A DNA stretch of 64,000 nucleotides from Bacillota bacterium (GTDB lineage Bacteria; Bacillota; UBA4882; UBA8346): positions 1 through 64,000 of the forward strand of contig JAEXFN010000061.1 in the NCBI GenBank assembly GCA_023400055.1. The letters are read 5' to 3'. Positions 8,723-17,688 of this stretch are shown here, one piece after another. A program made the position numbers and the translations under genes. Positions within the stretch are counted from its first letter, which is position 1; each line of letters starts with the position of its first letter. The notes under the pieces are model-generated. The model worked only from the letters and a program-made list of their open reading frames with translations. It was not told the origin of the DNA and did not search any database.

Positions 8723-10018
8723 ATGGGGAAACTGAAAATTGCCGTGATCGGCGCGGGCAGCACTTATACGCCGGAATTGGTGGACGGCATCATTAAACGC
8801 CGGAATGAGCTGCCTTTGACCGAGCTTTATTTGATGGATATCGATCCGCTGAAGCTGGGGATCGTCGGCGGTTTGATCCGTCGGATGCTACAGGCGGAGG
8901 GACTGGAAGCCACGACGGTCCTGACCGCCGATCTGGAGGAGGCGGTGCGCGGTGCCGACTTCGTCATCTGCCAGATCCGGGTGGGACAATTGGCGGCGCG
9001 GATCCGCGATGAAAAGATTCCGTTGCGCCACGGGCTGATCGGCCAGGAGACCACCGGCGCCGGCGGCTTCATGAAAGCGTTGCGTACCATTCCCCAGCTT
9101 TCGCGGATCGCCGGGGTCATGGAACGGCTGGCCCCCGATGCCTGGCTGATCAATTTCACCAATCCCTCGGGAATCATCGCCGAGATGCTCCTCAATCACC
9201 ACCGGGTGAAGAGCATCGGCCTGTGCAACGCGCCGATCATGATGCAGCGGGATGCCTTGCAACGGGTGCCCGTCGAACGGCTGGCCGAAGCCAGCGTCGA
9301 GTACGTCGGTTTGAACCATCTGAGCTGGGTGACCGATGTTTACCTGGCCGGCGAGCCGATTTTGGCGGATCAATTGCGGGGCCATTTCCGGACCTTCCGC
9401 CCGGCGAATCTGCCCCAGATCGACTTCGAGCCGGAACTCTTGCAGGAACTGGGGGCCATTCCCTGCAGTTATCTGACTTATTATTACTACCGGGAGCGCG
9501 CCCTGGCGCACCTGAAAGAGGAACCCAAAACCCGCGGCGAGATCTGTTTGGAGATTGAAGCCGAACTGCTCAAGCTATACCAGCAGCCGGAACTGCATGA
9601 GAAACCGGCCATTCTGGAGAAACGGGGCGGCCACCTGTATTCGGAGGCGGCCATCTCGCTGGTGAGCGCCATCTACAATGATAAAAACGAAGCACACATC
9701 GTCAATGTCCCCAACCAAGGGGCGCTGCCCTTCATGGCCGACGGGGACGTGGTGGAGATCCGCTGCATGGTCGGTCGAAACGGCGCCCGGCCCTTGCCGC
9801 TGCCCAATTTCGCCAACCAGCATGTCATCGGCATGATGCAGACATTGAAAGCGTACGAAAAGCTGACGGTACAGGCCGGACTGACCGGTGACCGCAGTCT
9901 GGCCCTGCAGGCGTTGCTCAACCATCCGCTGGTGGGGGACTATGCCAAGGCGCGGGCGGTGCTGGATGAGATGCTCGCCGCCAACCGCGAGTTTCTGCCC
10001 CAGTTTTTTCAAGGGTAA
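8723..10018 (+). CDS. GH4 6-phospho-glycosidase (6-phospho-beta-glucosidase-like)
   Basis: NAD- and Mn-dependent glycosidase of family GH4, 431 residues, cytoplasmic. GH4 enzymes cleave 6-phosphorylated glycosides by a redox-elimination route. Visible motifs: the NAD-binding VIGAGSTYTPEL (8-19), the substrate loop VGQLAARIRDEKIPLRHGL, NFTNPSG, the metal cysteine in GLCNAP (about 170) and the metal histidine in YVGLNHLSW (about 200). The loop pattern resembles the 6-phospho-beta-glucosidase branch more than the alpha-galactosidase branch. No PTS is encoded nearby; import is by ABC, and a sugar kinase follows 12 bp downstream, so the phosphate may be added inside the cell. An AGGAG-type site precedes the ATG. 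Confidence 0.93.
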   Translation: MGKLKIAVIGAGSTYTPELVDGIIKRRNELPLTELYLMDIDPLKLGIVGGLIRRMLQAEGLEATTVLTADLEEAVRGADFVICQIRVGQLAARIRDEKIPLRHGLIGQETTGAGGFMKALRTIPQLSRIAGVMERLAPDAWLINFTNPSGIIAEMLLNHHRVKSIGLCNAPIMMQRDALQRVPVERLAEASVEYVGLNHLSWVTDVYLAGEPILADQLRGHFRTFRPANLPQIDFEPELLQELGAIPCSYLTYYYYRERALAHLKEEPKTRGEICLEIEAELLKLYQQPELHEKPAILEKRGGHLYSEAAISLVSAIYNDKNEAHIVNVPNQGALPFMADGDVVEIRCMVGRNGARPLPLPNFANQHVIGMMQTLKAYEKLTVQAGLTGDRSLALQALLNHPLVGDYAKARAVLDEMLAANREFLPQFFQG

Positions 10019-10030
10019 CGGAGGGACGGC

Positions 10031-11023
10031 ATGCGACAATACGTGATTGGGGTGGACGGCGGCGGGACCAAGACCCATTATGCCCTGTTTGATCTGGACG
10101 GCAATCTGGCCGGTTTTCACCAGGGCGGGCCCGCCAACCACGAGACCTACCCGAACGGCTACCAAGGAACCCGCCGGGAGCTGGAGCAGTCCTTCCAAGT
10201 CCTTTTCGAGCAGAGCGGCGCGGCGATGAATCAGATCCGATACGGCTGCTTCGGCCTGGCGGGGATCGACGTCGCGCCGCAGCAGGCCGCGTTGGCCGCG
10301 ATCATCGCCGAGATGGGCCTGGAGCGGTTCCGGGTAATGAACGACGCCTTTCTGGGGATTAAGGCGGTCAGCGACTGTGGTTCCGGGGTCTGCAGCATTC
10401 ATGGGACCGGCACCTGCTGCGCGGCCATCGATCCCCGGGGCCAGCGGCTGCAGATCGGCGGGACCGGCTATTTCTTCGGGGACGAGGGCGGATCCCATTA
10501 TTTGGGAGGGATGGCCTTCCGCAAAGTCTATGACCAGCTCTTCCGGTGCGGGCCGCCGACCGTCATGAAAGAGATGCTCTTCGAGCTGTTGGGGATCGGG
10601 CGCGCTGAGGAGCTGGTGGAGACGATTTACCGTCAAAAATGCTTTGACAATTGGGACCGTTTTTTGAAGCTGCCCTTTTATGCGGCCAATCAGGGCGATC
10701 CGGTGGCGCTGGATTTATTGCGCTATACCGGCTGGCAGGCGGCGCAGTCGGTGGTCGGGGCCATTCGCCGGCTGGATTTCGCGGCGGCCGATCCGCTCGA
10801 GGTGATCATGGCCGGTTCGGTCTATGTCAAAGGCGAAAACCCGACCTTGATCGAAGCGTTTCAACGGGAGATCGGCGCCCGGGTCGCCCAGCCGGTGCGT
10901 TTCACGTTGTTGCAGGTGCCGCCGGTGGCCGGCGCGGTGCTCTGGGCGCTGGAAGCACTCCGGCCCGGGCTCGACCGCCGGCTCCGGACTCAGGTATTGC
11001 GCAACCTGGCGACAGTCGTCTGA
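10031..11023 (+). CDS. BadF/BcrA-type sugar kinase (GlcNAc-kinase-like)
   Basis: ASKHA-fold ATPase of 330 residues related to N-acetylglucosamine kinase. The phosphate-1 motif GVDGGGTKTHYALF (6-19) and the second-domain motif HGTGTCCAA and GGTGYFFGDEGG are typical. Unlike the dehydratase activator at 28816, it lacks the iron-sulfur cysteine motif, which supports a sugar kinase. It is in the same operon as the GH4 enzyme, which needs a 6-phosphorylated substrate. It may phosphorylate the imported disaccharide or the released amino sugar or hexose. Confidence 0.85.
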   Translation: MRQYVIGVDGGGTKTHYALFDLDGNLAGFHQGGPANHETYPNGYQGTRRELEQSFQVLFEQSGAAMNQIRYGCFGLAGIDVAPQQAALAAIIAEMGLERFRVMNDAFLGIKAVSDCGSGVCSIHGTGTCCAAIDPRGQRLQIGGTGYFFGDEGGSHYLGGMAFRKVYDQLFRCGPPTVMKEMLFELLGIGRAEELVETIYRQKCFDNWDRFLKLPFYAANQGDPVALDLLRYTGWQAAQSVVGAIRRLDFAAADPLEVIMAGSVYVKGENPTLIEAFQREIGARVAQPVRFTLLQVPPVAGAVLWALEALRPGLDRRLRTQVLRNLATVV

Positions 11024-11040
11024 AGCGGCGCCAACGAGCG

Positions 11041-12747
11041 CTACCGCTTGAAACGGTCGGCGGCGGCGGCCAATTCCTCGGCCATCTGCTGCAAATTCCG
11101 GGCGGCTTCGGTCACCACCCTGGTCGAAGCCGACTGCCCCTCGAAGGTGGCGGCCACCTCTTCCGCAGCCGCCAGATTATCCTGGCTGATCCGCGAGACG
11201 GCGGTCATTTCGTCGATCACCGCGGCGTTGTTGGCGCCGACCTGGTTGGCGATCTGGGTGATCTGCTCGACCTTGGCGGTGATCTGCCCCACCCGGCCGG
11301 CCAGCTCCTTGAACAGGCCGATGGTCTCCATCAGTTGGTCGCGGCCGCGGTCCATGGCCCCGGTCCCCTCGGCCACGCTGCGGACGGCCTGGTCGGTCTT
11401 GGTCAGGGTTTGGTTGATCACCGCGTGAATATGCTGAACCGACTGGCGGGCTTGATCGGCCAGCTGACGAATGTTGGTGGCGACCACCGCGAAGCCTTTG
11501 CCCTGATCGCCGGCGCGCGCCGCCTCGATCGAGGCGTTCAGCGAGAGCAGCGTGGTCTTTTCGGCGATCTCGTTGATTACGTCGGCCAACTCCCGGATCT
11601 GTTGCGAATCGGCGGCCAGCTCCCGGACCATCCGCTCGATCTGGGTCACCGTCGCCACCAGATTATCGATGGTCGCCTGCATCTCCTCGGTGGCCGCCTC
11701 GCCGCGCTGTCCGGCGGCGGAAGCCTCGCGGCAGCTGTTGTGAATGGCGAAAGTGGCCTCCAAGACCGCGTCGGTCCCCTTGGTGGCTTTTTGAACGGTC
11801 CGAATGGCCGAATCCACTGTATTCGTCTGGACGGTGGCGCCCTGGGCCAGATGCTCCACCAGCTGGTTCAGCTCGCCCAGCGAATGGCCCGTAGCTTCGG
11901 TTACCTCGAACAGACTGCTGGTGGCGGTATTGATCTGTTGGGCGTGTTCGGCCGCATCATTGACCATGGTGTGCAGTTCGGCCACGGCCTGATTGAAAGC
12001 CTCGCCCACCGCGCCCACCTCATCGTGGGAAGCGATCGCCACCCGGGCGCTCAAGTCGCCCCGGGCGAGCCGTCCGGCGCTGTCGCGCAACCGCCGCAGC
12101 GGCCGGACGATCGAGAAGGCCACCAGCATGCCGATGAGGATCGCCAGGACCAGGCCGATGACGGAGACCCAGATCTGCAGCTCCACCACGGAGTCATAGA
12201 TCTTTTTGCCCCGGTTATAGGTGGCCAGCCCTTCGATGCGCAGTTTTTTATTGATTTCGAACAGCATGCTGTAGAGCCGTTGGGATTCCCGGTCAAACCG
12301 CAAATAGCGTTCGGTGACGCCGGAAGTGTTGTTACGCAATTCGTTATAGAGATCGCGGGCGGCATTCTGGTAGCTGTCCATCGCCTTTTGGAGCCGGGCG
12401 GAGGTACTCTCCGGCAGATAACTGATGAAATTGCCGATCTGGCCGGTGCCGTTGGAAATCTCCGCCGATAGGCTGGAGATGGCGCTGCCGTTGCCGTTAG
12501 CCGCTTCGGCGGCGTATTTTTCGGTGCGGTAGATCTCCTCCAGCACGTCGGACAACGGATACAGCACGGAGGCATTGCTATAAAAGATCGCGTTGGCCAC
12601 CTGATTCATCTCGCCCAGTTTGGCGATGCCGATCAGGCCGACCGAGGCGGTAATCAGGCTCATGAAGGCCAGAATCGCGCCGATCTTGACGACCACGCTC
12701 TTCAGATTGAAGCTCGGGAAAACCCCCGTTTTACGCTCGTGTTTCAT
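11041..12747 (-). CDS. Methyl-accepting chemotaxis protein
   Basis: Transmembrane chemoreceptor of 568 residues. Membrane segments lie near 20-42 and 187-211 around a helical sensor region of the four-helix-bundle type. A HAMP domain follows (RPLRRLRDSAGRLARGDLS), then a long coiled coil whose hairpin tip carries EKTTLLSLNASIEAARAGD and GKGFAVVATNIRQLADQ, the CheA/CheW contact. AGGGAGGG sits 7 nt before ATG 12747; upstream in-frame starts lack a site. It is convergent with the sugar kinase gene, 17 bp apart. The ligand is unknown; location next to a sugar module makes a sugar plausible. Confidence 0.94.
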   Translation of the reverse strand: MKHERKTGVFPSFNLKSVVVKIGAILAFMSLITASVGLIGIAKLGEMNQVANAIFYSNASVLYPLSDVLEEIYRTEKYAAEAANGNGSAISSLSAEISNGTGQIGNFISYLPESTSARLQKAMDSYQNAARDLYNELRNNTSGVTERYLRFDRESQRLYSMLFEINKKLRIEGLATYNRGKKIYDSVVELQIWVSVIGLVLAILIGMLVAFSIVRPLRRLRDSAGRLARGDLSARVAIASHDEVGAVGEAFNQAVAELHTMVNDAAEHAQQINTATSSLFEVTEATGHSLGELNQLVEHLAQGATVQTNTVDSAIRTVQKATKGTDAVLEATFAIHNSCREASAAGQRGEAATEEMQATIDNLVATVTQIERMVRELAADSQQIRELADVINEIAEKTTLLSLNASIEAARAGDQGKGFAVVATNIRQLADQARQSVQHIHAVINQTLTKTDQAVRSVAEGTGAMDRGRDQLMETIGLFKELAGRVGQITAKVEQITQIANQVGANNAAVIDEMTAVSRISQDNLAAAEEVAATFEGQSASTRVVTEAARNLQQMAEELAAAADRFKR

Positions 12748-13160
12748 CCGAAAGCCCTCCCTTTCGATTCCGAACCGGCGAACCAATTCCTGCGAGCCTT
12801 CCCAAATGACCATGGCAGGATTCATTTTATCTTACATTCCCTGATCATAACATTGGCGGGATGAAAGGTATCTGGAAAAGAATGTCGATAATATGTATAA
12901 ATTTGTTATAAATGGGTTACATATTCTTAAAATTTAGCGGTTAGCATTTTCTTGCGATCATAAAATCCTACCCGCTGGTCCAGCTTGGCAACGCAAGCAA
13001 TGCAAACGCGGCGAGGACCCTCTCCATCTCCGTCACGCCGATTGGGGAGCGCATGCCCATGGAGCGGGCATCGGGAGCCAGGTTCCGAAAAAAATGCCGG
13101 AGCGGAAAGGATTATAAATGATTATCAAGTTATCTCCGCATAGATAACCGGGGCAGAACC

Positions 13161-13316
13161 GCTTTGCTGAGCGACTGAAAGAGCTTGTTGAGTGACTGAG
13201 AGAGCTTGTTGAGTGACTGAGAGAGCTTGCTGAATGACTGAGCGAGCTTGTTGAGTGACTGAGAGAGCTTGTTGAGCGACTGAGAGAGCTTGTTGAGTGA
13301 CTGAGAGAGCTTGTTG
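13161..13316 (-). repeat. 21-bp tandem repeat array D
   Basis: Seven full units and a partial one, period exactly 21 bp, core AGCTTGTTGAGTGACTGAG on the plus strand. Units differ by only one to four bases, so expansion is recent compared with array A. The minus-strand reading CAGTCACTCAACAAGCTC recurs in array E. In one frame the minus strand gives a repeating Q-S-L-N-K-L-S heptad. Confidence 0.92.
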
Positions 13317-13452
13317 ATTCCCAAAAAGATTTGATCACGGATTTAACGGATGGAAGGATTCCACGGCCTAGAGATCGGGAAGTTGGTTTTTCCGTAAAAT
13401 CCTTAAATCCATCCCTCCGCGACCGGCTTTTCTATAACGACCTTCGATTTTA

Positions 13453-13490
13453 CATTCATACGGCCACCATCCTTGATGGCCATATGAATG
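13453..13490. repeat. Imperfect palindrome
   Basis: CATTCATACGGCCA and TGGCCATATGAATG form a 14-bp stem with one mismatch around a 10-nt loop. No gene lies next to it on either side within 200 bp; its role is unknown. Confidence 0.6.
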
Positions 13491-13662
13491 CAAAAATGGT
13501 AGGATTCCATGAGATCCCCGGCCGAATTGAATCAGGTTAATCCTTGAATCCTGCGAATCATGGTTCGGGAGGCGGATGATATTTTTCGGGTACGAAAACG
13601 ATACTTCAGGCCCGGTTTTTCGCGGTATAATATTGATCATGGGAATTGTCTTTTATTGGAGA

Positions 13663-13685
13663 GTCCGTCGGTGATACCGACGGAC
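13663..13685. repeat. Stem-loop after the HD-domain gene
   Basis: A perfect 10-bp stem, GTCCGTCGGT / ACCGACGGAC, with a 3-nt loop, 20 bp past the stop of the minus-strand HD gene. It could end that operon, but the minus-strand sequence after it has only a weak T content. Confidence 0.5.
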
Positions 13686-13704
13686 CTTCGGTTATGGGTC
13701 GAAG

Positions 13705-14595
13705 CTACGTTTGGGGTCGAAAGATATCGAATTCGGTCCGCCGCGCCAAGGCGCGCAACATGGCGGAGCGCTCCGACGGCCCGGCCTGTTGGATGGATCG
13801 CCGCATCGCCCAGCTGGTGAGCGGCCAATCGCTGTCGGCCAGCAGGCAGATCCAGTCTGCGATGGTCAGCGTCAAACCGCTGCCGGCGGGAACCGGCTTG
13901 CCCGCCAGCAGGTAAGCGGCTTGCAGAAAATTGGCCAGCCCGGCTTCGGGCGGATCGCAGTGATTGTGGCAGAAGGCCAGCGCCTGGACGACCGGCGCCG
14001 GGAAATCGCGGACGATCGCTTCGCTGATGGCGAAGATATGATGGCCCCCGGTTCCGGCGATAGTAATCTCGCCGTCGTAAACGGTTTGCTCCGGGCCTTG
14101 ACCCGGTTCCGGAGCATGCCACTGAAAGACCGTGGCCTTGGCGATGTCGTGCAGGACCAGGGCCACGACGACGACGTCCCGGTCGACGGGCAACTGGTAA
14201 ATCCGCTGGTAAACGTCGGCGAAGGCCAATCCCAGCTCGATGTCGGCGGCGGTGTGAAAGACCAGGCCGCCCGGATAGGAATGATGGTCGTTCATCCGGC
14301 TGCCGGGCGCGGCCAGAAAAGAGACCGGCCGCTCCCGCGGAACGAGCCGGCTCCGGTAGGCGCGGAACTCGGCGATATCGGCGATGAGGCCCGCCTCGAA
14401 TAGTGGCGCGGCCGAGGCGTCCCAGTGCTCGGCGTCCGCCGCGAAGGTCAGGCGGGGATCGCTCAGGAAGGCGACGATTTTGTCCCGCAAAAAGCGCAGC
14501 CCGCTCAGTTGGTCCAGGCGCGTCAGAATCCGCTGGTAAGTCTGGATGACTTCGGGGCCGATCCAGGTTTCCGGGTTGACATTGGGGTCCGCCAT
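13705..14595 (-). CDS. HD-domain phosphohydrolase
   Basis: Soluble metal-dependent HD-superfamily protein of 296 residues. Ordered metal motifs are visible: the first histidine in HHSYPGGLVFHT, the HD pair in VLHDIAKA, GHHIF, and CHNH near the C-terminal third, followed by an aspartate in TIADWICLLADSDW. About 100 residues precede the HD core and are not recognisable. AAGGAGG lies 10 nt before ATG 14595. It is the last gene of the GntR/ABC operon, so it probably acts on the imported phosphorus compound or a nucleotide made from it. The substrate is not known. Confidence 0.8.
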   Translation of the reverse strand: MADPNVNPETWIGPEVIQTYQRILTRLDQLSGLRFLRDKIVAFLSDPRLTFAADAEHWDASAAPLFEAGLIADIAEFRAYRSRLVPRERPVSFLAAPGSRMNDHHSYPGGLVFHTAADIELGLAFADVYQRIYQLPVDRDVVVVALVLHDIAKATVFQWHAPEPGQGPEQTVYDGEITIAGTGGHHIFAISEAIVRDFPAPVVQALAFCHNHCDPPEAGLANFLQAAYLLAGKPVPAGSGLTLTIADWICLLADSDWPLTSWAMRRSIQQAGPSERSAMLRALARRTEFDIFRPQT

Positions 14596-14679
14596 AGGGG
14601 ATGAGCCTCCTTGGCAAATTAATCCGGGAATGGGATGCGGTTTGCAATCCAATCCCGCGAATGCGGGGGATATTTCGGC

Positions 14680-15780
14680 TTACAAGAAATAAAGGTTATG
14701 CGGGCTGAAACCGACCGCCACATCCCCTTGGAAAGGGCCGTGCTCGGCGGTCTTGGCGTCGTCCACCACCAGTTCCTGGCCGCCGATGTCCAGCCAGTAA
14801 CGGGTGATGGTCCCGAGAAAACTGCTGCGCTCGATGGTGCCGCGAATGGCGCGATCCGCCGTGTGGCCGGCGGCCCAGGGCATCAGGGTCAGCGCTTCCG
14901 GGCGCAACAGGATCTTCATTGTCCGGTCCGGAGCGAGTGCGGCCTGCTCGGTCCTGCCGCTAAACTCCCGATCCCGCCAGCGAAACCGGACCTGGGTATG
15001 GCCGGCCGCCGGCTGCGCCGCCAGGATCGCGACGTCCAGGAAATTGGTCTCGCCGATAAACCTGGCCACGAACTCGGTTTTGGGCCGGTAGTAGACCTCC
15101 CAGGGCGTTCCGTACTGCTCGACCACCCCTTGATTCATCACCGCGATCCGGTCGGAGATGGATAAAGCCTCTTCCTGATCGTGGGTCACATACAGCGCGG
15201 TAATCTGGAATTGGCGGCGCAATTCCTTGATCTCGTAACGGACCTGCAAACGCAGCTTGGCGTCGAGGTTGGACAACGGCTCATCCAATAACAGCACTTC
15301 CGGGCTGAGCACCAGCGCCCGGGCCAGGGCGATCCGTTGTTGCTGGCCGCCGGAGAGCTGATTGGGAAAGCGGTCGGCGGTTTGGGAGAGGCCCAGTTGA
15401 TTCAGGATGGCGGTCACCCGGTCGCGGATCCCCTGTTTGCCGGTTTTGCGCAGCTTCAGTCCGAAGGCGATGTTCTCGAAGACGCTCAAGTGCGGGAACA
15501 AGGCGTATTCCTGGAAGACCAACGGCATGCCCCGCTGATAGGCGGGCCTGGCGGTGATGTCCGCGCCGTTCAGGACGATGGCGCCCCGGTCGGGGAGGTG
15601 GAATCCGGCGATCATCTGCAGGGTGGTCGTCTTGCCGCAACCCGAGGGGCCGAGCAGCGTCACCAGTTCGCCGCGCTGGATATCCAAAGAGACGCCGTTG
15701 ACCGCGGCGGTCTTGCCGAACCGCTTGTAAAGGTCGGCGATTTGCAAATGATTCCGGTCGGTATGGATGTTGGTGGTCAT
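14680..15780 (-). CDS. ABC transporter ATPase (FbpC/PhnT/PotA-type)
   Basis: ATP-hydrolysing subunit, 366 residues. Walker A GPSGCGKTT (about 44-52), Q-loop VFQEYALFPHL, signature LSGGQQQRIALARAL, Walker B VLLLDEPLSNLD and the switch histidine in YVTHDQEEAL are intact. The last 120 residues form a TOBE-type regulatory domain, as in ferric-iron, polyamine and phosphonate importers. It belongs with the fused permease at 15898 and the binding protein at 17689. Confidence 0.93.
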   Translation of the reverse strand: MTTNIHTDRNHLQIADLYKRFGKTAAVNGVSLDIQRGELVTLLGPSGCGKTTTLQMIAGFHLPDRGAIVLNGADITARPAYQRGMPLVFQEYALFPHLSVFENIAFGLKLRKTGKQGIRDRVTAILNQLGLSQTADRFPNQLSGGQQQRIALARALVLSPEVLLLDEPLSNLDAKLRLQVRYEIKELRRQFQITALYVTHDQEEALSISDRIAVMNQGVVEQYGTPWEVYYRPKTEFVARFIGETNFLDVAILAAQPAAGHTQVRFRWRDREFSGRTEQAALAPDRTMKILLRPEALTLMPWAAGHTADRAIRGTIERSSFLGTITRYWLDIGGQELVVDDAKTAEHGPFQGDVAVGFSPHNLYFL

Positions 15781-15897
15781 GACGGGTCAACCTCTTTCCA
15801 AGGATGTTTGATGAGGGGGCGGTATCCGAATGATCAGGGATCCCGGCGCTTCAGCCGTTTTCCGGCGAAGGCGTCAAAATGATGCCGTGCTATAACG

Positions 15898-17559
15898 TTA
15901 TCCCAACTCGTTGCCGAACCAACCCTCCGAGCGGTTTCCCATGAGGGCCTTGGCGAGTCCCAGGGTCAGCAGGGCGATGGCGATGAGCACGGTGGTCAGC
16001 GCGGCGGCACCGCTCCAGGCGCCGTTGTTCACCAGCGACAGGATGGAGACGGTCCCGACGACGGTCTTCGAAGAGACCAAAAACACGGTGATGCTCAAGT
16101 TGGTCACCGACCGCAGAAAGGCGATGGTGAAGGTGGCGGTGAAAGCCGGTTTCAACAGCGGCAGGACGACTTTGCGGAAAGTGGTCAGATAGCCGGCCCC
16201 GAGATTCAGGGCAGCCCGTTCGATCGATTCGTCCAGCTGCTGCAGGGCGGCGACCCCGGCCCGGTAACCCATGGGCAGGTTCCAGAAGGCCAGGGCCAAC
16301 ACGATGATGGTCGCCGAGCCGGTCAACAATAACGGCGGTTTGTTGAAGACCAAAATGTAGCCGACGCCCAAGAAAATGCCGGGAATCGCGCCGGGCAGCG
16401 TGGCCATGGCGTCCATCAGAAGGCGGATGGCGCCGGGTTGCCGCTGCGCCAGATAGGCCGCTGCCATGGCGAAGAGCGCACAGCCCAAGGCGGCCGCGAA
16501 CGAGAAACCGATGCTGTTGGCGATGGCGCCGGCGTGGCTGAGTACCTGGCTGTAATTGGCCAGGGTCAGGGCGCTGTCGACGCCCCAGACCCGGCTGAAG
16601 GAACCCCAGACCAGCGTGGCGTAGATCAGGGCGATGAATCCGCCGCAACCCCAGACGAAGCCATGGAAGAACCATTTTTCGAAGCGGGTGGCTTCGGGTC
16701 GCCGCAGGCTGGAACTTTTTCCGGAAACCGTGACATAGATCCGGCGGCTGACCCAGAACTGCTGGATGATAAAGAGCAGGGCCGTCGGGACGATCAGCAC
16801 CGTCGCCAGGACCGCCGCGGCCGGGAGATTGTACCAGCCGACGATCTGCATGTAAGCCTCGGAGGGCAGCAGGGAATAGTTGCCCGCGATGATAATCGGG
16901 TTGCCGAAATCGGCCAACACCGAGATGGCTACCAACAAGGCCGCTCCGGCGACGCCCGGCCGGGCCAACGGCCAGACGACCCGGGTGAAGACCGTCCAGC
17001 GCGAAGCGCCCAGATTCTCGGCGGCGTATTCCAGATTGGCCGAAATGGCTCTCAGGACATTAGCGATCATCAGGTAAGCATAAGGGAAGAAGGTCACCGT
17101 CTGGACCAGCCACAAGCCGCGCCAGCCGTAAATGTCGAGCTGCAGGCCGAGCAATTGATAGGTGATCAAGCCCCGGTTGCCGAAGAGCATCACATAAGCG
17201 ATGGCCACCACGAAAGGCGGCGACAGGATCGGCAGGATGGCCACGAAACGCCACCATTTGGCGCCGGCGATCCGCAGCCGCGTCGTGCCGTAGGCGAAGA
17301 GGAAGCCGGCCGCGGTCGTCGACAGGGTCGACAAAACCGTCATCACCAGGCTGTGTCCGGTCGCCTCCAGCCAGCGGCTGCGGCTCCAGAATGCCGCATA
17401 ATCCTTCAGGCTGGGATAGCAGATTACTTGATAAAGCGGAGCGACCACAAACCAGCCGATGATGGCGACGGTGATTAAGGCGGCCGCGGCCAGGATGGGC
17501 TCGGTGGTCAAACGGGTCAGGAAGGTTTGGCGTTTTGCTGTCCAAACGGCGTTCATCAT
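15898..17559 (-). CDS. ABC permease, fused two-domain (FbpB/ThiP-type)
   Basis: Membrane protein of 553 residues with about 12 helices; it contains both halves of the channel in one chain. Two EAA loops are visible, one in the first half (ENLGASRWTVFTRVVWPLA) and one in the second (LNLGAGYLTTFRKVVLPLL). This arrangement is typical of ferric, thiamine and 2-aminoethylphosphonate importers. AGGGG precedes ATG 17559. A hairpin separates it from the binding-protein gene upstream. Confidence 0.92.
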   Translation of the reverse strand: MMNAVWTAKRQTFLTRLTTEPILAAAALITVAIIGWFVVAPLYQVICYPSLKDYAAFWSRSRWLEATGHSLVMTVLSTLSTTAAGFLFAYGTTRLRIAGAKWWRFVAILPILSPPFVVAIAYVMLFGNRGLITYQLLGLQLDIYGWRGLWLVQTVTFFPYAYLMIANVLRAISANLEYAAENLGASRWTVFTRVVWPLARPGVAGAALLVAISVLADFGNPIIIAGNYSLLPSEAYMQIVGWYNLPAAAVLATVLIVPTALLFIIQQFWVSRRIYVTVSGKSSSLRRPEATRFEKWFFHGFVWGCGGFIALIYATLVWGSFSRVWGVDSALTLANYSQVLSHAGAIANSIGFSFAAALGCALFAMAAAYLAQRQPGAIRLLMDAMATLPGAIPGIFLGVGYILVFNKPPLLLTGSATIIVLALAFWNLPMGYRAGVAALQQLDESIERAALNLGAGYLTTFRKVVLPLLKPAFTATFTIAFLRSVTNLSITVFLVSSKTVVGTVSILSLVNNGAWSGAAALTTVLIAIALLTLGLAKALMGNRSEGWFGNELG

Positions 17560-17583
17560 TTCATCCCCTGTTATAGCGCATAA

Positions 17584-17638
17584 GTTGGAAAGAGGCCATA
17601 GAATCTTGAACGCTCAAAACTCCATAACCTTTTCCAAC
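17584..17638 (-). terminator. Hairpin between binding protein and permease
   Basis: GTTGGAAAGAGG (17584-17595) pairs with CCTTTTCCAAC (17628-17638) with a one-base bulge. It lies between the binding-protein and permease genes, like the hairpins in the three sugar importers. Probable attenuating or mRNA-stabilising structure. Confidence 0.5.
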
Positions 17639-17688
17639 CGTTTGCTTGTTTGACGGACCGGACTATCGTGTTGACAAGGTTAATCCGG

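Larger units (their letters stand above)
12748..13704. other. Gene-free region with repeats
   Basis: A 957-bp gap between two minus-strand genes. The first 250 bp are AT-rich and should hold the chemoreceptor promoter. It then contains a 21-bp array (13161-13316), an imperfect palindrome (13453-13490) and a stem-loop (13663-13685). Between them are degenerate stretches such as CACGGATTTAACGGATGG and TTAATCCTTGAATCCTGCG. The small open frames lack ribosome sites and look like repeat artefacts. Confidence 0.7.

Noticed and set aside
10651..12471. 606-residue open frame spanning the kinase end and the chemoreceptor complement
   Set aside because: It crosses two confident genes in other frames and has low-complexity Gly/His/Asp-rich composition.
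13161..13316. CRISPR array
   Set aside because: Units are contiguous without spacers of unrelated sequence, and no cas genes are in the window.
13130..13324. Peptide made of L-N-K-L-S-Q-S repeats
   Set aside because: No ribosome site and no conserved ends. It is kept only as a repeat observation.
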